Of a DNA stretch of 14,362 nt, positions 6,951 through 14,362 are shown piece after piece (position 1 is the first letter of the stretch; each line of letters opens with the position of its first letter). The stretch covers positions 1 to 14,362 of the forward strand of contig CALIFM010000053.1 in NCBI GenBank assembly GCA_938021685.1, read 5' to 3'. The DNA is from an uncultured Gammaproteobacteria bacterium. Its GTDB lineage: Bacteria; Pseudomonadota; Gammaproteobacteria; Arenicellales; Poriferihabitantaceae. Made by a program: the position numbers and the translations under genes. The notes below the pieces were generated by a model, which saw only the letters and a list, made by a program, of their open reading frames with translations, was not told where the DNA came from and did not search any database.

Positions 6951-6996
6951 TGAACAGTTTTTAGTTTTTGACAGACTTTAAATATAGCGAATAAAC

Positions 6997-7353
6997 GTGT
7001 TAGCTAATTATTTACCTATACTTATCTTTATTGGCGTGGGCATTTTTGTCGGCGTTGCCGCCATTGGTGCGGGTATGCTGTTGTCGCCGAATCGACCCGA
7101 TGCACAGAAGCTCTCACCTTATGAGTGCGGCTTTGAAGCTTTTGAGGACGCGCGTAGTAAATTTGATGTGCGCTTTTATTTGGTCGCTATTCTATTTATC
7201 ATCTTTGACTTAGAAATCGCCTTTTTATTTCCTTGGGCGGTAGTGATGGAAGAAGTAGGCTTGTTTGGCTTTTGGGCCATGACCTTATTTTTGGTGGTGC
7301 TTATTATTGGCTTCATCTATGAGTGGAAAAACGGCGCGCTGGAGTGGGATTAA
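6997..7353 (+). CDS. nuoA: NADH-quinone oxidoreductase subunit A
   Basis: Small membrane subunit of complex I (ND3 homologue), next to NuoH at the junction of the peripheral and membrane arms. The 118 residues carry three transmembrane helices (about 5-28, 60-81 and 88-109). The conserved loop PYECGFEAFEDAR (41-53) contains C44, the position of the redox-switch cysteine of mitochondrial ND3. Acidic residues D71 and E73 lie in the second helix (IIFDLEIAFLFPW). The start is a GTG at 6997: an in-frame stop at 6985-6987 leaves no room for an earlier one, and the product begins as the family expects. The Shine-Dalgarno is not evident, so the gene may be weakly translated or rely on other signals. 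It is first in the nuo operon, 48 bp before nuoB. Confidence 0.96.
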   Translation: MLANYLPILIFIGVGIFVGVAAIGAGMLLSPNRPDAQKLSPYECGFEAFEDARSKFDVRFYLVAILFIIFDLEIAFLFPWAVVMEEVGLFGFWAMTLFLVVLIIGFIYEWKNGALEWD

Positions 7354-7401
7354 GCTCGAAGGCTTGGCTTGCACCTGCATTAATACTATTAGGCTAAATA
7401 T

Positions 7402-7884
7402 ATGTCATTAGAAGGACAACTCAGCGAAGGCTTTGCTACGGCAAAATTGGATGACTTGATCAACTGGGCGCGTACCGGCTCGATGTGGCCAATGACTTTT
7501 GGCCTAGCCTGTTGCGCGGTTGAGATGATGCAAGCAGGCGCAGCGCGATATGACTTGGATCGTTTTGGTATGTTGTTTCGCCCGAGTCCACGTCAGTCGG
7601 ATGTGATGATTGTAGCGGGCACTTTAACCAATAAAATGGCGCCGGCGCTGCGTAAAGTATATGACCAAATGGCCGAGCCGCGCTGGGTGATCTCGATGGG
7701 GTCTTGCGCCAATGGCGGTGGTTATTACCATTATTCTTATTCAGTGGTCCGCGGCTGTGATGCCATCGTGCCAGTGGACGTGTATGTCCCAGGTTGTCCA
7801 CCCACAGCTGAGGCGCTGATATATGGCGTGTTGCAGTTGCAGAAAAAGATCAAGCGCACTAATACCATTGCACGTGTTGCCTAG
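7402..7884 (+). CDS. nuoB: NADH-quinone oxidoreductase subunit B (carries cluster N2)
   Basis: Peripheral-arm subunit (PSST homologue) that holds the terminal [4Fe-4S] cluster N2, the direct electron donor to quinone. The 160 residues contain the four N2 ligands: tandem cysteines C37-C38 in FGLACCAVEMM, C102 in MGSCANGGG and C132 in VPGCPPTAEAL. The GAARYDLDRFG and FRPSPRQSDVMIVAGT motifs form the quinone-pocket and interface surface with NuoD. Length is normal. The ATG has a weak AGG about 9 nt upstream. The N-terminal MSLEGQLSEGF resembles betaproteobacterial NuoB, though similar gamma versions exist. Confidence 0.97.
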   Translation: MSLEGQLSEGFATAKLDDLINWARTGSMWPMTFGLACCAVEMMQAGAARYDLDRFGMLFRPSPRQSDVMIVAGTLTNKMAPALRKVYDQMAEPRWVISMGSCANGGGYYHYSYSVVRGCDAIVPVDVYVPGCPPTAEALIYGVLQLQKKIKRTNTIARVA

Positions 7885-7918
7885 ATTACAGGCGGTTTAA
7901 CTTAAGATTTGTAAACAC

Positions 7919-8509
7919 ATGGCCACTTTGAACGCACTGAAAAAGCAGGTTAAAAAAGCTTTAGGCAAGCAGCAGCTTGGCAGTGTGCAGGCGTTTGATG
8001 AGCTGACGATTGAGGTTGGCGCTGACAATATCAAAGCAGCACTATTGGCACTGCGCGACGATAGCGATTGCGCGTTTGACCAAATGATAGACTTGTGTGG
8101 TGTGGATTACAGCGAGGTTAATCAATTTTCTGACGGGCTGTGGAAGAATGCGCGCTATGGCGTCGTGTACCATTTGTTGTCAGTTAAGCATAATCATCGC
8201 TTACGAGTAAAGACGTATGTGGACGGCGAAATGCCGATGGTCGATTCGGTGATTGATGTGTGGGCTGGGGCCAATTGGTTTGAGCGTGAAGCCTTTGATA
8301 TGTTTGGTATTGTATTTAAGGGTCACCCTGATTTGCGCCGCTTATTGACAGACTACGGTTTTATTGGGCATCCGTTTCGTAAAGATTTTCCATTGTCTGG
8401 CCATGTTGAAATGCGCTATGACGAAGACAAGGGCCGTGTGATTTATGAGCCAGTGACCATCGAGCCGCGCGTACTAGTACCGCGTACTGCAGGTACTGAC
8501 AAGGTATAA
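7919..8509 (+). CDS. nuoC: NADH-quinone oxidoreductase subunit C
   Basis: The 30-kDa-type subunit of the complex I peripheral arm; it has no cofactor and scaffolds NuoD, NuoB and NuoI. The 196 residues include the family signature around WFEREAFDMFGIVFKGHPDL (120-139), then RRLLTDYGF and HPFRKDFPL, and end in the usual VTIEPRVLVPRT. It is a separate gene, 34 bp after nuoB and 10 bp before nuoD. Enteric bacteria such as E. coli have a fused nuoCD instead. N- and C-terminal lengths are normal and no anomaly is seen. Confidence 0.96.
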   Translation: MATLNALKKQVKKALGKQQLGSVQAFDELTIEVGADNIKAALLALRDDSDCAFDQMIDLCGVDYSEVNQFSDGLWKNARYGVVYHLLSVKHNHRLRVKTYVDGEMPMVDSVIDVWAGANWFEREAFDMFGIVFKGHPDLRRLLTDYGFIGHPFRKDFPLSGHVEMRYDEDKGRVIYEPVTIEPRVLVPRTAGTDKV

Positions 8510-8519
8510 GACTAAGAAC

Positions 8520-9773
8520 ATGGCAGAGATTAAAAATTACACCATGAACTTTGGTCCGCAGCACCCTGCGGCACATGGTGTATTGCGCGTGGTGCTGGAG
8601 ATGGACGGCGAAGTGATTGAACGCGCTGACACGCATATTGGATTGCTGCACCGTGGCACCGAAAAGCTGGCTGAAAGCAAACCATATAACCAAAGCATTG
8701 GTTATATGGATCGTCTCGATTACGTCTCGATGATGTGTAACGAGCATGCCTATGTAATGACCATCGAAAAGCTGTACGGTGTGACTCCGCCGTTACGCGC
8801 ACAGTACATCCGTGTATTGTTTGATGAAGTGACCCGTATTTTGAACCATTTAATGTGGTTGGGCGCGCATGCACTGGACGTAGGTGCGATGACGATGTTT
8901 TTGTATTGCTTTCGTGAGCGTGAAGATTTAATGGACGCCTATGAGGCAGTCAGCGGAGCACGTATGCACGCCACTTATTACCGTCCGGGTGGGGTATACC
9001 GTGATTTGCCGGATGAGATGCCGCGCTATGATACCAATGCGCGTTTTGACGAGAAAAAAACCAAAGAGCGTAATAGCGATCGTGATGGTAGCTTGCTGGA
9101 CTTCTTGCAGGCATTTACTGAACGCTTCCCCGGCTACATCGATGAATACGAAACTTTGCTGTCGGATAACCGTATCTGGAAGCAGCGTACTGTGGACGTG
9201 GGCATTGTTACGCCTGAACGTGCCTTAGCGCTGGGCTTTACGGGGCCGATGCTGCGCGGATCAGGTATCGAGTGGGATTTGCGTCGCAAGCAACCGTATG
9301 AAGTGTATGACAAGCTGGACTTCCTTATCCCTGTTGGCACCAATGGTGACTGCTACGACCGTTATTTAATTCGTGTGGAAGAGATGCGCCAGTCAAATAA
9401 AATCATGCAGCAGTGCATTGCATGGCTGCGTGACAACCCAGGTGAGGTGATGGCGCATGATGCCAAACTGTCGCCGCCAGCGCGCCATGATGTGAAAGGT
9501 GACATGGAATCATTAATTCATCACTTTAAGCTGTTTACCGAAGGCTATGTGTTGCCCAAGGGCGAGGCTTATTGTGCTATCGAGCATCCCAAAGGTGAAT
9601 TTGGCACTTATATTATTTCAGATGGCAGTAATAAGCCTTACCGTCTAAAGATCCGTGCACCGGGTTATGCCCACATTGCTGCGCTTGACGAGATGTGTCG
9701 CGGGCATATGCTATCGGACTTAGTGGCTGTAATTGGCACGCAAGACATTGTTTTTGGTGAGGTAGACCGCTAA
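8520..9773 (+). CDS. nuoD: NADH-quinone oxidoreductase subunit D (49-kDa type)
   Basis: Complex I subunit related to the large subunit of [NiFe]-hydrogenases, lacking the metal site; with NuoB it forms the quinone-reduction cavity. The 417 residues begin with the conserved loop FGPQHPAAHGVLR (11-23). H19 and Y68 (in GYMDRLDYVSMM) occupy the spacing of the quinone-headgroup His and Tyr known from Thermus Nqo4 (His38, Tyr87). Further signatures are ADTHIGLLHRGTEKL (36-50), NEHAYVMTIEKL, and the C-terminal GTQDIVFGEVDR. The stop TAA shares its last A with the nuoE ATG (TAATG), suggesting coupled translation. Length and motifs are complete. Confidence 0.97.
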   Translation: MAEIKNYTMNFGPQHPAAHGVLRVVLEMDGEVIERADTHIGLLHRGTEKLAESKPYNQSIGYMDRLDYVSMMCNEHAYVMTIEKLYGVTPPLRAQYIRVLFDEVTRILNHLMWLGAHALDVGAMTMFLYCFREREDLMDAYEAVSGARMHATYYRPGGVYRDLPDEMPRYDTNARFDEKKTKERNSDRDGSLLDFLQAFTERFPGYIDEYETLLSDNRIWKQRTVDVGIVTPERALALGFTGPMLRGSGIEWDLRRKQPYEVYDKLDFLIPVGTNGDCYDRYLIRVEEMRQSNKIMQQCIAWLRDNPGEVMAHDAKLSPPARHDVKGDMESLIHHFKLFTEGYVLPKGEAYCAIEHPKGEFGTYIISDGSNKPYRLKIRAPGYAHIAALDEMCRGHMLSDLVAVIGTQDIVFGEVDR

Positions 9774-10273
9774 TGTCAAATCAAAAAGGGTCAGCTGAGC
9801 AGAAATTAAGCCAACAAGCTTTGGAACAAATTGAACTAGAAGCGGCGAAATACCCGCCGGAGAACCGTGCTTCCACTATTATGGCGGCATTGACTATTGC
9901 GCAAGACGAACATAATTATCTCAGCAAGCCGCTTATCGAAGAAGTGGCGCAGGCGGTGGGCGTGCCAGTGGTGCGTGCTTATGAAGTCGCTACATTTTAT
10001 TCGATGTATCAACACAAGCCTTGCGGTGAAAATGTCATCAAGGTGTGCACCAATATTTCTTGCATGCTACGAGGTTCAGACGAGATTGTTGAGCACCTGC
10101 AAAGTCGCTTGGGCATCAAATTCGGTGAAGTGACGTCAGATGGCAAAGTGGGTTTGCAAGAAGTGGAGTGTTTGGCTGCCTGTGCCGGTGCGCCGATGCT
10201 GCAACTGAATAAAGATTACATAGAAAACTTGACCACTGAGAGCATCGACAAAATCTTGGAGGGCCTGAAATGA
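9773..10273 (+). CDS. nuoE: NADH-quinone oxidoreductase subunit E (cluster N1a)
   Basis: The 24-kDa-type subunit of the NADH-dehydrogenase module, with a thioredoxin-like [2Fe-2S] domain carrying N1a. The 166 residues contain the ligands C92 and C97 (VCTNISCMLRG) and C133 and C137 (VECLAACAGAP), the normal C-x4-C and C-x3-C pattern. Upstream helices (AAKYPPENRASTIMAAL, EVATFYSMY) match the family. A good Shine-Dalgarno, GAGGT, sits inside the end of nuoD. The gene overlaps nuoD by 1 bp and nuoF by 4 bp (ATGA), so D, E and F are likely made in step. Confidence 0.97.
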   Translation: MSNQKGSAEQKLSQQALEQIELEAAKYPPENRASTIMAALTIAQDEHNYLSKPLIEEVAQAVGVPVVRAYEVATFYSMYQHKPCGENVIKVCTNISCMLRGSDEIVEHLQSRLGIKFGEVTSDGKVGLQEVECLAACAGAPMLQLNKDYIENLTTESIDKILEGLK

Positions 10274-11565
10274 GAAGACTGACCGAAGTGGAAAAAAAGC
10301 AGGTCTATGTGTGCTTGCCTGATCCTCGCGTGGAAAAGCCGTGGACATTGGCGGCCTACAAAAAGGCCGGCGGCTATAAAGCACTGGAAAAAGTGTTAAA
10401 GAAAAAAGTGCCGCAAACCGACATTCAAGAATCTTTGAAGGAAGGCAATTTGCGTGGCCGCGGGGGCGCGGGCTTCCCTGCGGGTGTGAAGTGGAGCTTT
10501 ATGCCGCGTGAAGTGGAAGGCCCCAGCTACATTGTGTGCAACTCAGACGAAGGCGAGCCGGGCACTTGTAAAGATCGCGATATTTTGCGTTATAACCCGC
10601 ACGCTCTAGTGGAAGGCATGATTATTGCGGGTTATTCGATGGGCTGCTCGGCCGGATATAATTATATTCGTGGTGAGTTCACTGAGCCGATTGCACGTTT
10701 TGAGCACGCGCTAAAAGAAGCGCGCAAGGCTGGCTATTTAGGTAAAAATATTTTAGACACGGGCTTTGATTTTGAGCTGCATACCCACTTAGGTGCAGGC
10801 GCGTATATTTGCGGTGAGGAAACTGCCTTGTTGGAATCCTTAGAAGGTAAAAAAGGTCAGCCGCGTTTTAAGCCGCCGTTCCCTGCGCAGTACGGTTTGT
10901 TTGGCCGTCCCACTACGATTAATAACACCGAAACCTTAGCCTCGGTGCCGACCATCTTACGCAAAGGTGGTGACTGGTTTAAGAAATTGGGCGTAGAAAA
11001 CTCGGGTGGTAGTAAATTATTTTCAGTGTCGGGTCATGTAGAAAAGCCCGGTAATTTTGAAGTGCCGATGGGCATGCCGTTTAAAGAACTGCTAGAAATG
11101 GCGGGTGGCGTGTGGAAAGGGCGCAAACTCAAGGCGGTCATACCAGGTGGTTCGTCGGTGCCAGTGGTGCCAGCCAAGGACATGCTTAAAGCTAATATGG
11201 ACTATGACAGCCTCAGCGAAATTGGCTCGGCCATTGGTGCAGGCTCAGTGATCGTAATGGACGAAACCACTTGCATGGTATCAGCGTTGCAACGTTTGGC
11301 TTATTTTTACCATGAAGAGTCTTGTGGCCAATGCACGCCGTGTCGCGAAGGCACAGGTTGGTTGTATCGCATTATTAAGCGGATCAACAGCGGCGAAGGC
11401 AGTATGCAAGATTTAGACACTTTGCTAGACGTGGCCAACCGTATTGAAGGGCGCACCATTTGTGCATTAGGCGATGCGGCGGCGTGGCCAGTGCAAAGCT
11501 TTTTGAAACACTTTAGGCACGAGTTTGAGGCGAAAATTAAAGTCGCCAGCTCGCAGGCAGCCTAG
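10270..11565 (+). CDS. nuoF: NADH-quinone oxidoreductase subunit F (NADH, FMN and cluster N3)
   Basis: The 51-kDa-type subunit where NADH is oxidised: it binds NADH, FMN and the [4Fe-4S] cluster N3. The 431 residues show the NADH/FMN loop RGRGGAGFPAGVKW (62-75), NSDEGEPGTCKDRD (91-104), the FMN-site segment GAGAYICGEETALL (175-188), and N3 ligands C352, C355 and C358 (ESCGQCTPCREG) plus C398 (TICALGDAAAWPV). The ATG is preceded by a strong GGAGG inside nuoE. The N-terminal extension (VYVCLPDPRVEKPWTLAAY) is of the beta/gamma type. The gene is complete, with a 44-bp gap before nuoG. Confidence 0.97.
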   Translation: MRRLTEVEKKQVYVCLPDPRVEKPWTLAAYKKAGGYKALEKVLKKKVPQTDIQESLKEGNLRGRGGAGFPAGVKWSFMPREVEGPSYIVCNSDEGEPGTCKDRDILRYNPHALVEGMIIAGYSMGCSAGYNYIRGEFTEPIARFEHALKEARKAGYLGKNILDTGFDFELHTHLGAGAYICGEETALLESLEGKKGQPRFKPPFPAQYGLFGRPTTINNTETLASVPTILRKGGDWFKKLGVENSGGSKLFSVSGHVEKPGNFEVPMGMPFKELLEMAGGVWKGRKLKAVIPGGSSVPVVPAKDMLKANMDYDSLSEIGSAIGAGSVIVMDETTCMVSALQRLAYFYHEESCGQCTPCREGTGWLYRIIKRINSGEGSMQDLDTLLDVANRIEGRTICALGDAAAWPVQSFLKHFRHEFEAKIKVASSQAA

Positions 11566-11609
11566 TGTGAGCATGGGGCCGAAAGAGATAATCGAAAGCT
11601 TATAAAGAC

Positions 11610-14138
11610 ATGGCGACTGTAAAGATTAACGTTGATGGTCAAGAGCTAGAAGCTGAAGCTGGGCAGATGCTGATTGAGGTGACAGATGATGCGGGCATTC
11701 ATATTCCGCGTTTTTGTTATCATGAAAAGCTATCAGTGGCAGCGAATTGCCGCATGTGTTTGGTGGAAGTCGAGCGTGCTCCTAAGCCCTTGCCTGCCTG
11801 CGCAACACCAGTGATGGATGGCATGGTGGTACAAACGCAGTCGGAGCTAGCGAAGACTGCACAAGAAGGCACGATGGAGTTCTTGCTGATTAATCATCCC
11901 TTGGATTGCCCAATTTGTGACCAAGGCGGCGAATGTCCATTGCAAGATCAGTCTGTGGGGTATGGCAAAAACGGTTCACGTTATCAAGAAACTAAACGCC
12001 AAGTTAGCAGTGATGATATTGGCCCGTTAGTGGCGACATGGATGACTCGTTGTATTCATTGTACGCGTTGCGTACGCTTTGGCGAAGAAATTGCAGGTGT
12101 GATGGAGTTGGGCATGATTGGCCGCGGTGAGCACTCGGAAATTGCTACCTTTCCTGATTACGATGCGCCAGCTGACCCGAACGCCAAGCGTGCTAGCGCG
12201 GCATTGTCATCTAGCGAACCAAACCGATTTGGTGTGGATCATGATGCCCAAGACGACAGCCATGGTCATGGTGACGTAGATGCTTTTTTGAGTAATTCGA
12301 TGGATTCTGAATTATCCGGTAATGTCATTGAACTTTGTCCAGTGGGCGCATTGACAGCCAAGCCGTCGAAATACGCGGGCCGTTCGTGGGAGTTACAAAA
12401 TCACGCATCGGTTAGTCCACATGATTGCGTGGGATCAAATTTAAATATCCAAACCTTGCGCGGTGAAATCAAGCGCAGCGTGGTGCGTGATAATGAGCGT
12501 GTAAATGGTTGTTGGCTATCGGACCGCGACCGTTATAGTTATGAAGCGGCACTAAGCGAGCAGCGCTTGCTGAAGCCGATGATTAAAGACGACGAAGGTT
12601 GGCGCGAAGTGGAATGGGATGCAGCATTGAAGCATGCCGCCGCTGGCATAAAAGCAGTAATTAGCAGCACGACCCCTGAATTAGTGGGCGCGCTCGGCAG
12701 CCCAAGTGCCAGCGTCGAAGAACTGTTTTTATTGCAAAAAATGATGCGTGGTTTAGGTTCAAGCAATGTCGACCATCGCTTGCACCAGCAAGATTTCCGT
12801 GGTGATTTTCAAGCAGGTGCATATCCGGGATCTGAGATTGAAATTGCCAGCTTTGAAAAGCTAGATGCAGCGTTGTTAATTGGTTCCAATATTCGTAAGG
12901 AGCAGCCAATTTTGGGGCTCAATGTTCGACAAGCAGTGGTCAAAAATCAAGCCAAGGTGAGCGCGATCAACAGCGTGGATTACAATTTTCATTTTGATTT
13001 GGCGCATAAAGCAGTGGTGCCGCCATCGCAATTCGTGGCGCAGCTAGCTGCAGTGGCGGTGCAAGTGGCAGATATCAAGCACATTGACTTAGTTGAGTCA
13101 ATTAGTGATCGTAGTGCTGAACTGAATGAAGTCAATCGCGCCATCGCACAAAGCTTGCTGCAAGAAGCAGCAGAAGATAAAGCCATTGTTTTTGGCAGTA
13201 GTGCTTTGGCTCACGTCGAGATGACTACTTTGTTGGCTATCGGTGAGTGGTTAGCTGAGCAAACGGGCGCCAAAATGGTGCAGTTGCCGCAGGGCAATAG
13301 CGCGGGCGCATGGTTAGCTGGCTGTGTGCCGCACCGTGGGCCGCACGGCGATAATGTCGCGCAAACAGGTCTTAATGCTAAGCGTATGACCAGTGAAACA
13401 GAAGCATTGCGCGCTTATGTGTTATACGGCGTAGAACCTGCTTTGGATGCACATCGCAGCGGCATGGCTTTAGCTGCGATGCAAGAGGCTGATTTTGTGG
13501 TGCAATGTAGCCCGTTTAAGAGTGAAGAGGCTATGCAATATGCCGACGTGCTGTTGCCGATTGCGACTTATGCTGAACAGTCGGGTACGTATATCAATTG
13601 TGAAGGTGCGGTGCAAAGTAGCCGCGCGGCGACTAAGCCCGCTGGCGAAGCGCGTCCCGGTTGGAAAGTGCTGCGAGTGTTGGCTAATTATTTAGATGTG
13701 GCTGAATTTGAGCATATCAGCCTTGAAGATGTACAAGACGATTATGTGCTGGGCTTTGAGGGCATCACTGAACAGCGCGGCATGGAGGTGAAAGAGGTCC
13801 CTGCGCTTGTAGATGATGATGCGATTAGCCGCATTTGTGAAACACCGATGTACCGTATTGACGAAACTTTGCGCCATGCAGTGGCTTTGCAGCAAACAGC
13901 TGACAACCCCGCACCTGTGCTGGGCTTGAACACTGCGACTATGCAGAAATTGGGATTAAGTGAAGGTGAGCAAGTAAGCGTTACCCAAGGTGCAGGCAGC
14001 GCCGAGTTGGATGTAGTATTGGATCTACGCTTACCTGATAATTGTGCTTTTATCCCCGCTGGTCATGTGGCTACCCAAGCTTTAGGTGGCGTGGGTGAGC
14101 TGCAAATTTCAGCGATAGAGATGGAGAAAAGCGCATGA
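11610..14138 (+). CDS. nuoG: NADH-quinone oxidoreductase subunit G with an atypical insert
   Basis: The 75-kDa-type subunit of complex I: it passes electrons through Fe-S clusters and carries a catalytically inactive molybdopterin-oxidoreductase-like C-terminal domain. N-terminal ferredoxin domain: N1b ligands C36, C47, C50, C64. His-Cys motif for N5: H96, C100, C103, C109. N4 ligands: C148, C151, C154 (CIHCTRC) and C243 (IELCPVGAL). Between C154 and C243 are 89 positions, where about 43 is usual; residues 182-226 are an extra Asp/His-rich stretch. The off-path N7 cluster of E. coli and Thermus is lost: the matching region (SVSPHDCVGSN) keeps one cysteine, C273. The 842 residues exceed the roughly 780 of close relatives, mostly through the insert. 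The start ATG has only weak A-rich upstream sequence. The stop overlaps the nuoH ATG by 4 bp. Confidence 0.95.
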   Translation: MATVKINVDGQELEAEAGQMLIEVTDDAGIHIPRFCYHEKLSVAANCRMCLVEVERAPKPLPACATPVMDGMVVQTQSELAKTAQEGTMEFLLINHPLDCPICDQGGECPLQDQSVGYGKNGSRYQETKRQVSSDDIGPLVATWMTRCIHCTRCVRFGEEIAGVMELGMIGRGEHSEIATFPDYDAPADPNAKRASAALSSSEPNRFGVDHDAQDDSHGHGDVDAFLSNSMDSELSGNVIELCPVGALTAKPSKYAGRSWELQNHASVSPHDCVGSNLNIQTLRGEIKRSVVRDNERVNGCWLSDRDRYSYEAALSEQRLLKPMIKDDEGWREVEWDAALKHAAAGIKAVISSTTPELVGALGSPSASVEELFLLQKMMRGLGSSNVDHRLHQQDFRGDFQAGAYPGSEIEIASFEKLDAALLIGSNIRKEQPILGLNVRQAVVKNQAKVSAINSVDYNFHFDLAHKAVVPPSQFVAQLAAVAVQVADIKHIDLVESISDRSAELNEVNRAIAQSLLQEAAEDKAIVFGSSALAHVEMTTLLAIGEWLAEQTGAKMVQLPQGNSAGAWLAGCVPHRGPHGDNVAQTGLNAKRMTSETEALRAYVLYGVEPALDAHRSGMALAAMQEADFVVQCSPFKSEEAMQYADVLLPIATYAEQSGTYINCEGAVQSSRAATKPAGEARPGWKVLRVLANYLDVAEFEHISLEDVQDDYVLGFEGITEQRGMEVKEVPALVDDDAISRICETPMYRIDETLRHAVALQQTADNPAPVLGLNTATMQKLGLSEGEQVSVTQGAGSAELDVVLDLRLPDNCAFIPAGHVATQALGGVGELQISAIEMEKSA
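12153..12287 (+). other. NuoG insert of about 45 residues, rich in Asp, His and Ser
   Basis: NuoG residues 182-226 lie between the conserved stretches GRGEHSEIATF and SNSMDSELSGN, which in ordinary NuoG are almost directly joined. The insert begins PDYDAPADP, has a Ser/Ala stretch (SAALSSSEP), and ends with an Asp/His cluster (VDHDAQDDSHGHGDVDAF). Reading frame and base composition continue smoothly through it, so a sequencing frameshift is unlikely. It would be a surface loop next to the N4 cluster, and the His/Asp cluster could bind a metal, but this is inference. Confidence 0.65.
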
Positions 14139-14362
14139 TTGAGTGGATTCACAACACCTATATGTCAGTGTTTTCGTTCTTGCCCGACTGGTTGCTGATT
14201 TTTTCTTGGAACCTCACTAAAGTCATTGCTATTGTTGCGCCGCTGATGGTGTGCGTAGCGTATTTTACTTTAGCAGAGCGCAAGGTGATTGGTTTTATGC
14301 AGGTGCGCACCGGCCCGAATCGTGTGGGTTGGAAGGGCTTTGGGCAGCCGATTGCTGATGCG
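14135..14362 (+). CDS. nuoH: NADH-quinone oxidoreductase subunit H (5' part; cut by the right edge)
   Basis: Membrane subunit of complex I (ND1 homologue) that forms the entrance of the quinone channel. The first 76 residues are present: a short N-terminus, a first transmembrane helix (about 26-46, VIAIVAPLMVCVAYF), then the hallmark loop LAERKVIGFMQVRTGPNRVG (46-65), including E48, R49, Q56 and R58 of the quinone-access region. The ATG lies inside the nuoG stop (ATGA) and has a GGAG Shine-Dalgarno about 10 nt upstream, so translation is coupled. The frame stays open to the window end. Confidence 0.96.
   Translation, partial: MIEWIHNTYMSVFSFLPDWLLIFSWNLTKVIAIVAPLMVCVAYFTLAERKVIGFMQVRTGPNRVGWKGFGQPIADA

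Noticed and set aside
6968..6996. Perfect TTGACA (6968-6973) as a -35 element for nuoA
   Set aside because: At 17-bp spacing the -10 position (6991-6996, ATAAAC) matches poorly, and transcription would begin inside nuoA after its start codon.
6893..6996. tRNA-Leu and secG, which often precede nuoA in proteobacteria
   Set aside because: The 104-bp gap contains no cloverleaf and no coding sequence; the gene before it is the methyltransferase-kinase.
1..14362. Mobile element, CRISPR array, prophage or defence system
   Set aside because: No transposase, integrase, spaced repeats or defence domains are seen; apart from the 4406-6892 gene, all coding sequence is conserved phosphate-uptake or complex I genes.

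Overview
The window reads as chromosomal DNA of a Gram-negative proteobacterium of beta- or gammaproteobacterial type. The evidence is a canonical PhoB/PhoR–Pst phosphate regulon with a 7-4-7 Pho box. There is also a nuoABCDEFGH complex I operon with separate nuoC and nuoD (not the fused nuoCD of enterics) and NuoA/B/D/E/F sequences close to beta/gamma versions. I cannot fix genus or family from the sequence. Coding density is high, no gene-free stretch exceeds about 190 bp, and I saw no mobile element, CRISPR array, tRNA or rRNA.

Left part (1-4218, all minus strand): a phosphate-starvation block reading phoB > phoR > pstS > pstC, with pstC cut by the left edge. pstS has a perfect Pho box with a -10 element exactly 10 nt after it. 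phoB has a weaker Pho box with the same geometry, implying PhoB autoregulation. A GC-rich hairpin between pstS and pstC probably attenuates transcription, so that more binding protein than permease is made.

Middle (4406-6892, plus strand): an 828-residue multidomain protein divergent from phoB. It has an N-terminal SAM methyltransferase, a kinase-fold (APH/WbdD-like) domain with a D-x-x-P-x-N catalytic loop, a probable beta-sandwich, and a C-terminal coiled coil with a short basic tail. This order recalls WbdD, the methyltransferase-kinase that caps and measures O-antigen chains, but no other glycan gene is nearby. It is the least-understood gene in the window.

Right part (6917-14362, plus strand): the start of the proton-pumping NADH:quinone oxidoreductase operon, nuoA-B-C-D-E-F-G and the first 76 codons of nuoH. 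It has a TATAAT -10 element and a short hairpin in the leader. D/E, E/F and G/H are translationally coupled by overlapping stop/start codons. Fe-S ligands for N2, N1a, N3, N1b, N5 and N4 are all visible, while the N7 ligands of NuoG are not. NuoG carries an unusual insert of about 45 residues, rich in Asp and His, inside the N4 ligand region.

The two most interesting items are the WbdD-like orphan and the NuoG insert; the rest is well-understood housekeeping biology.
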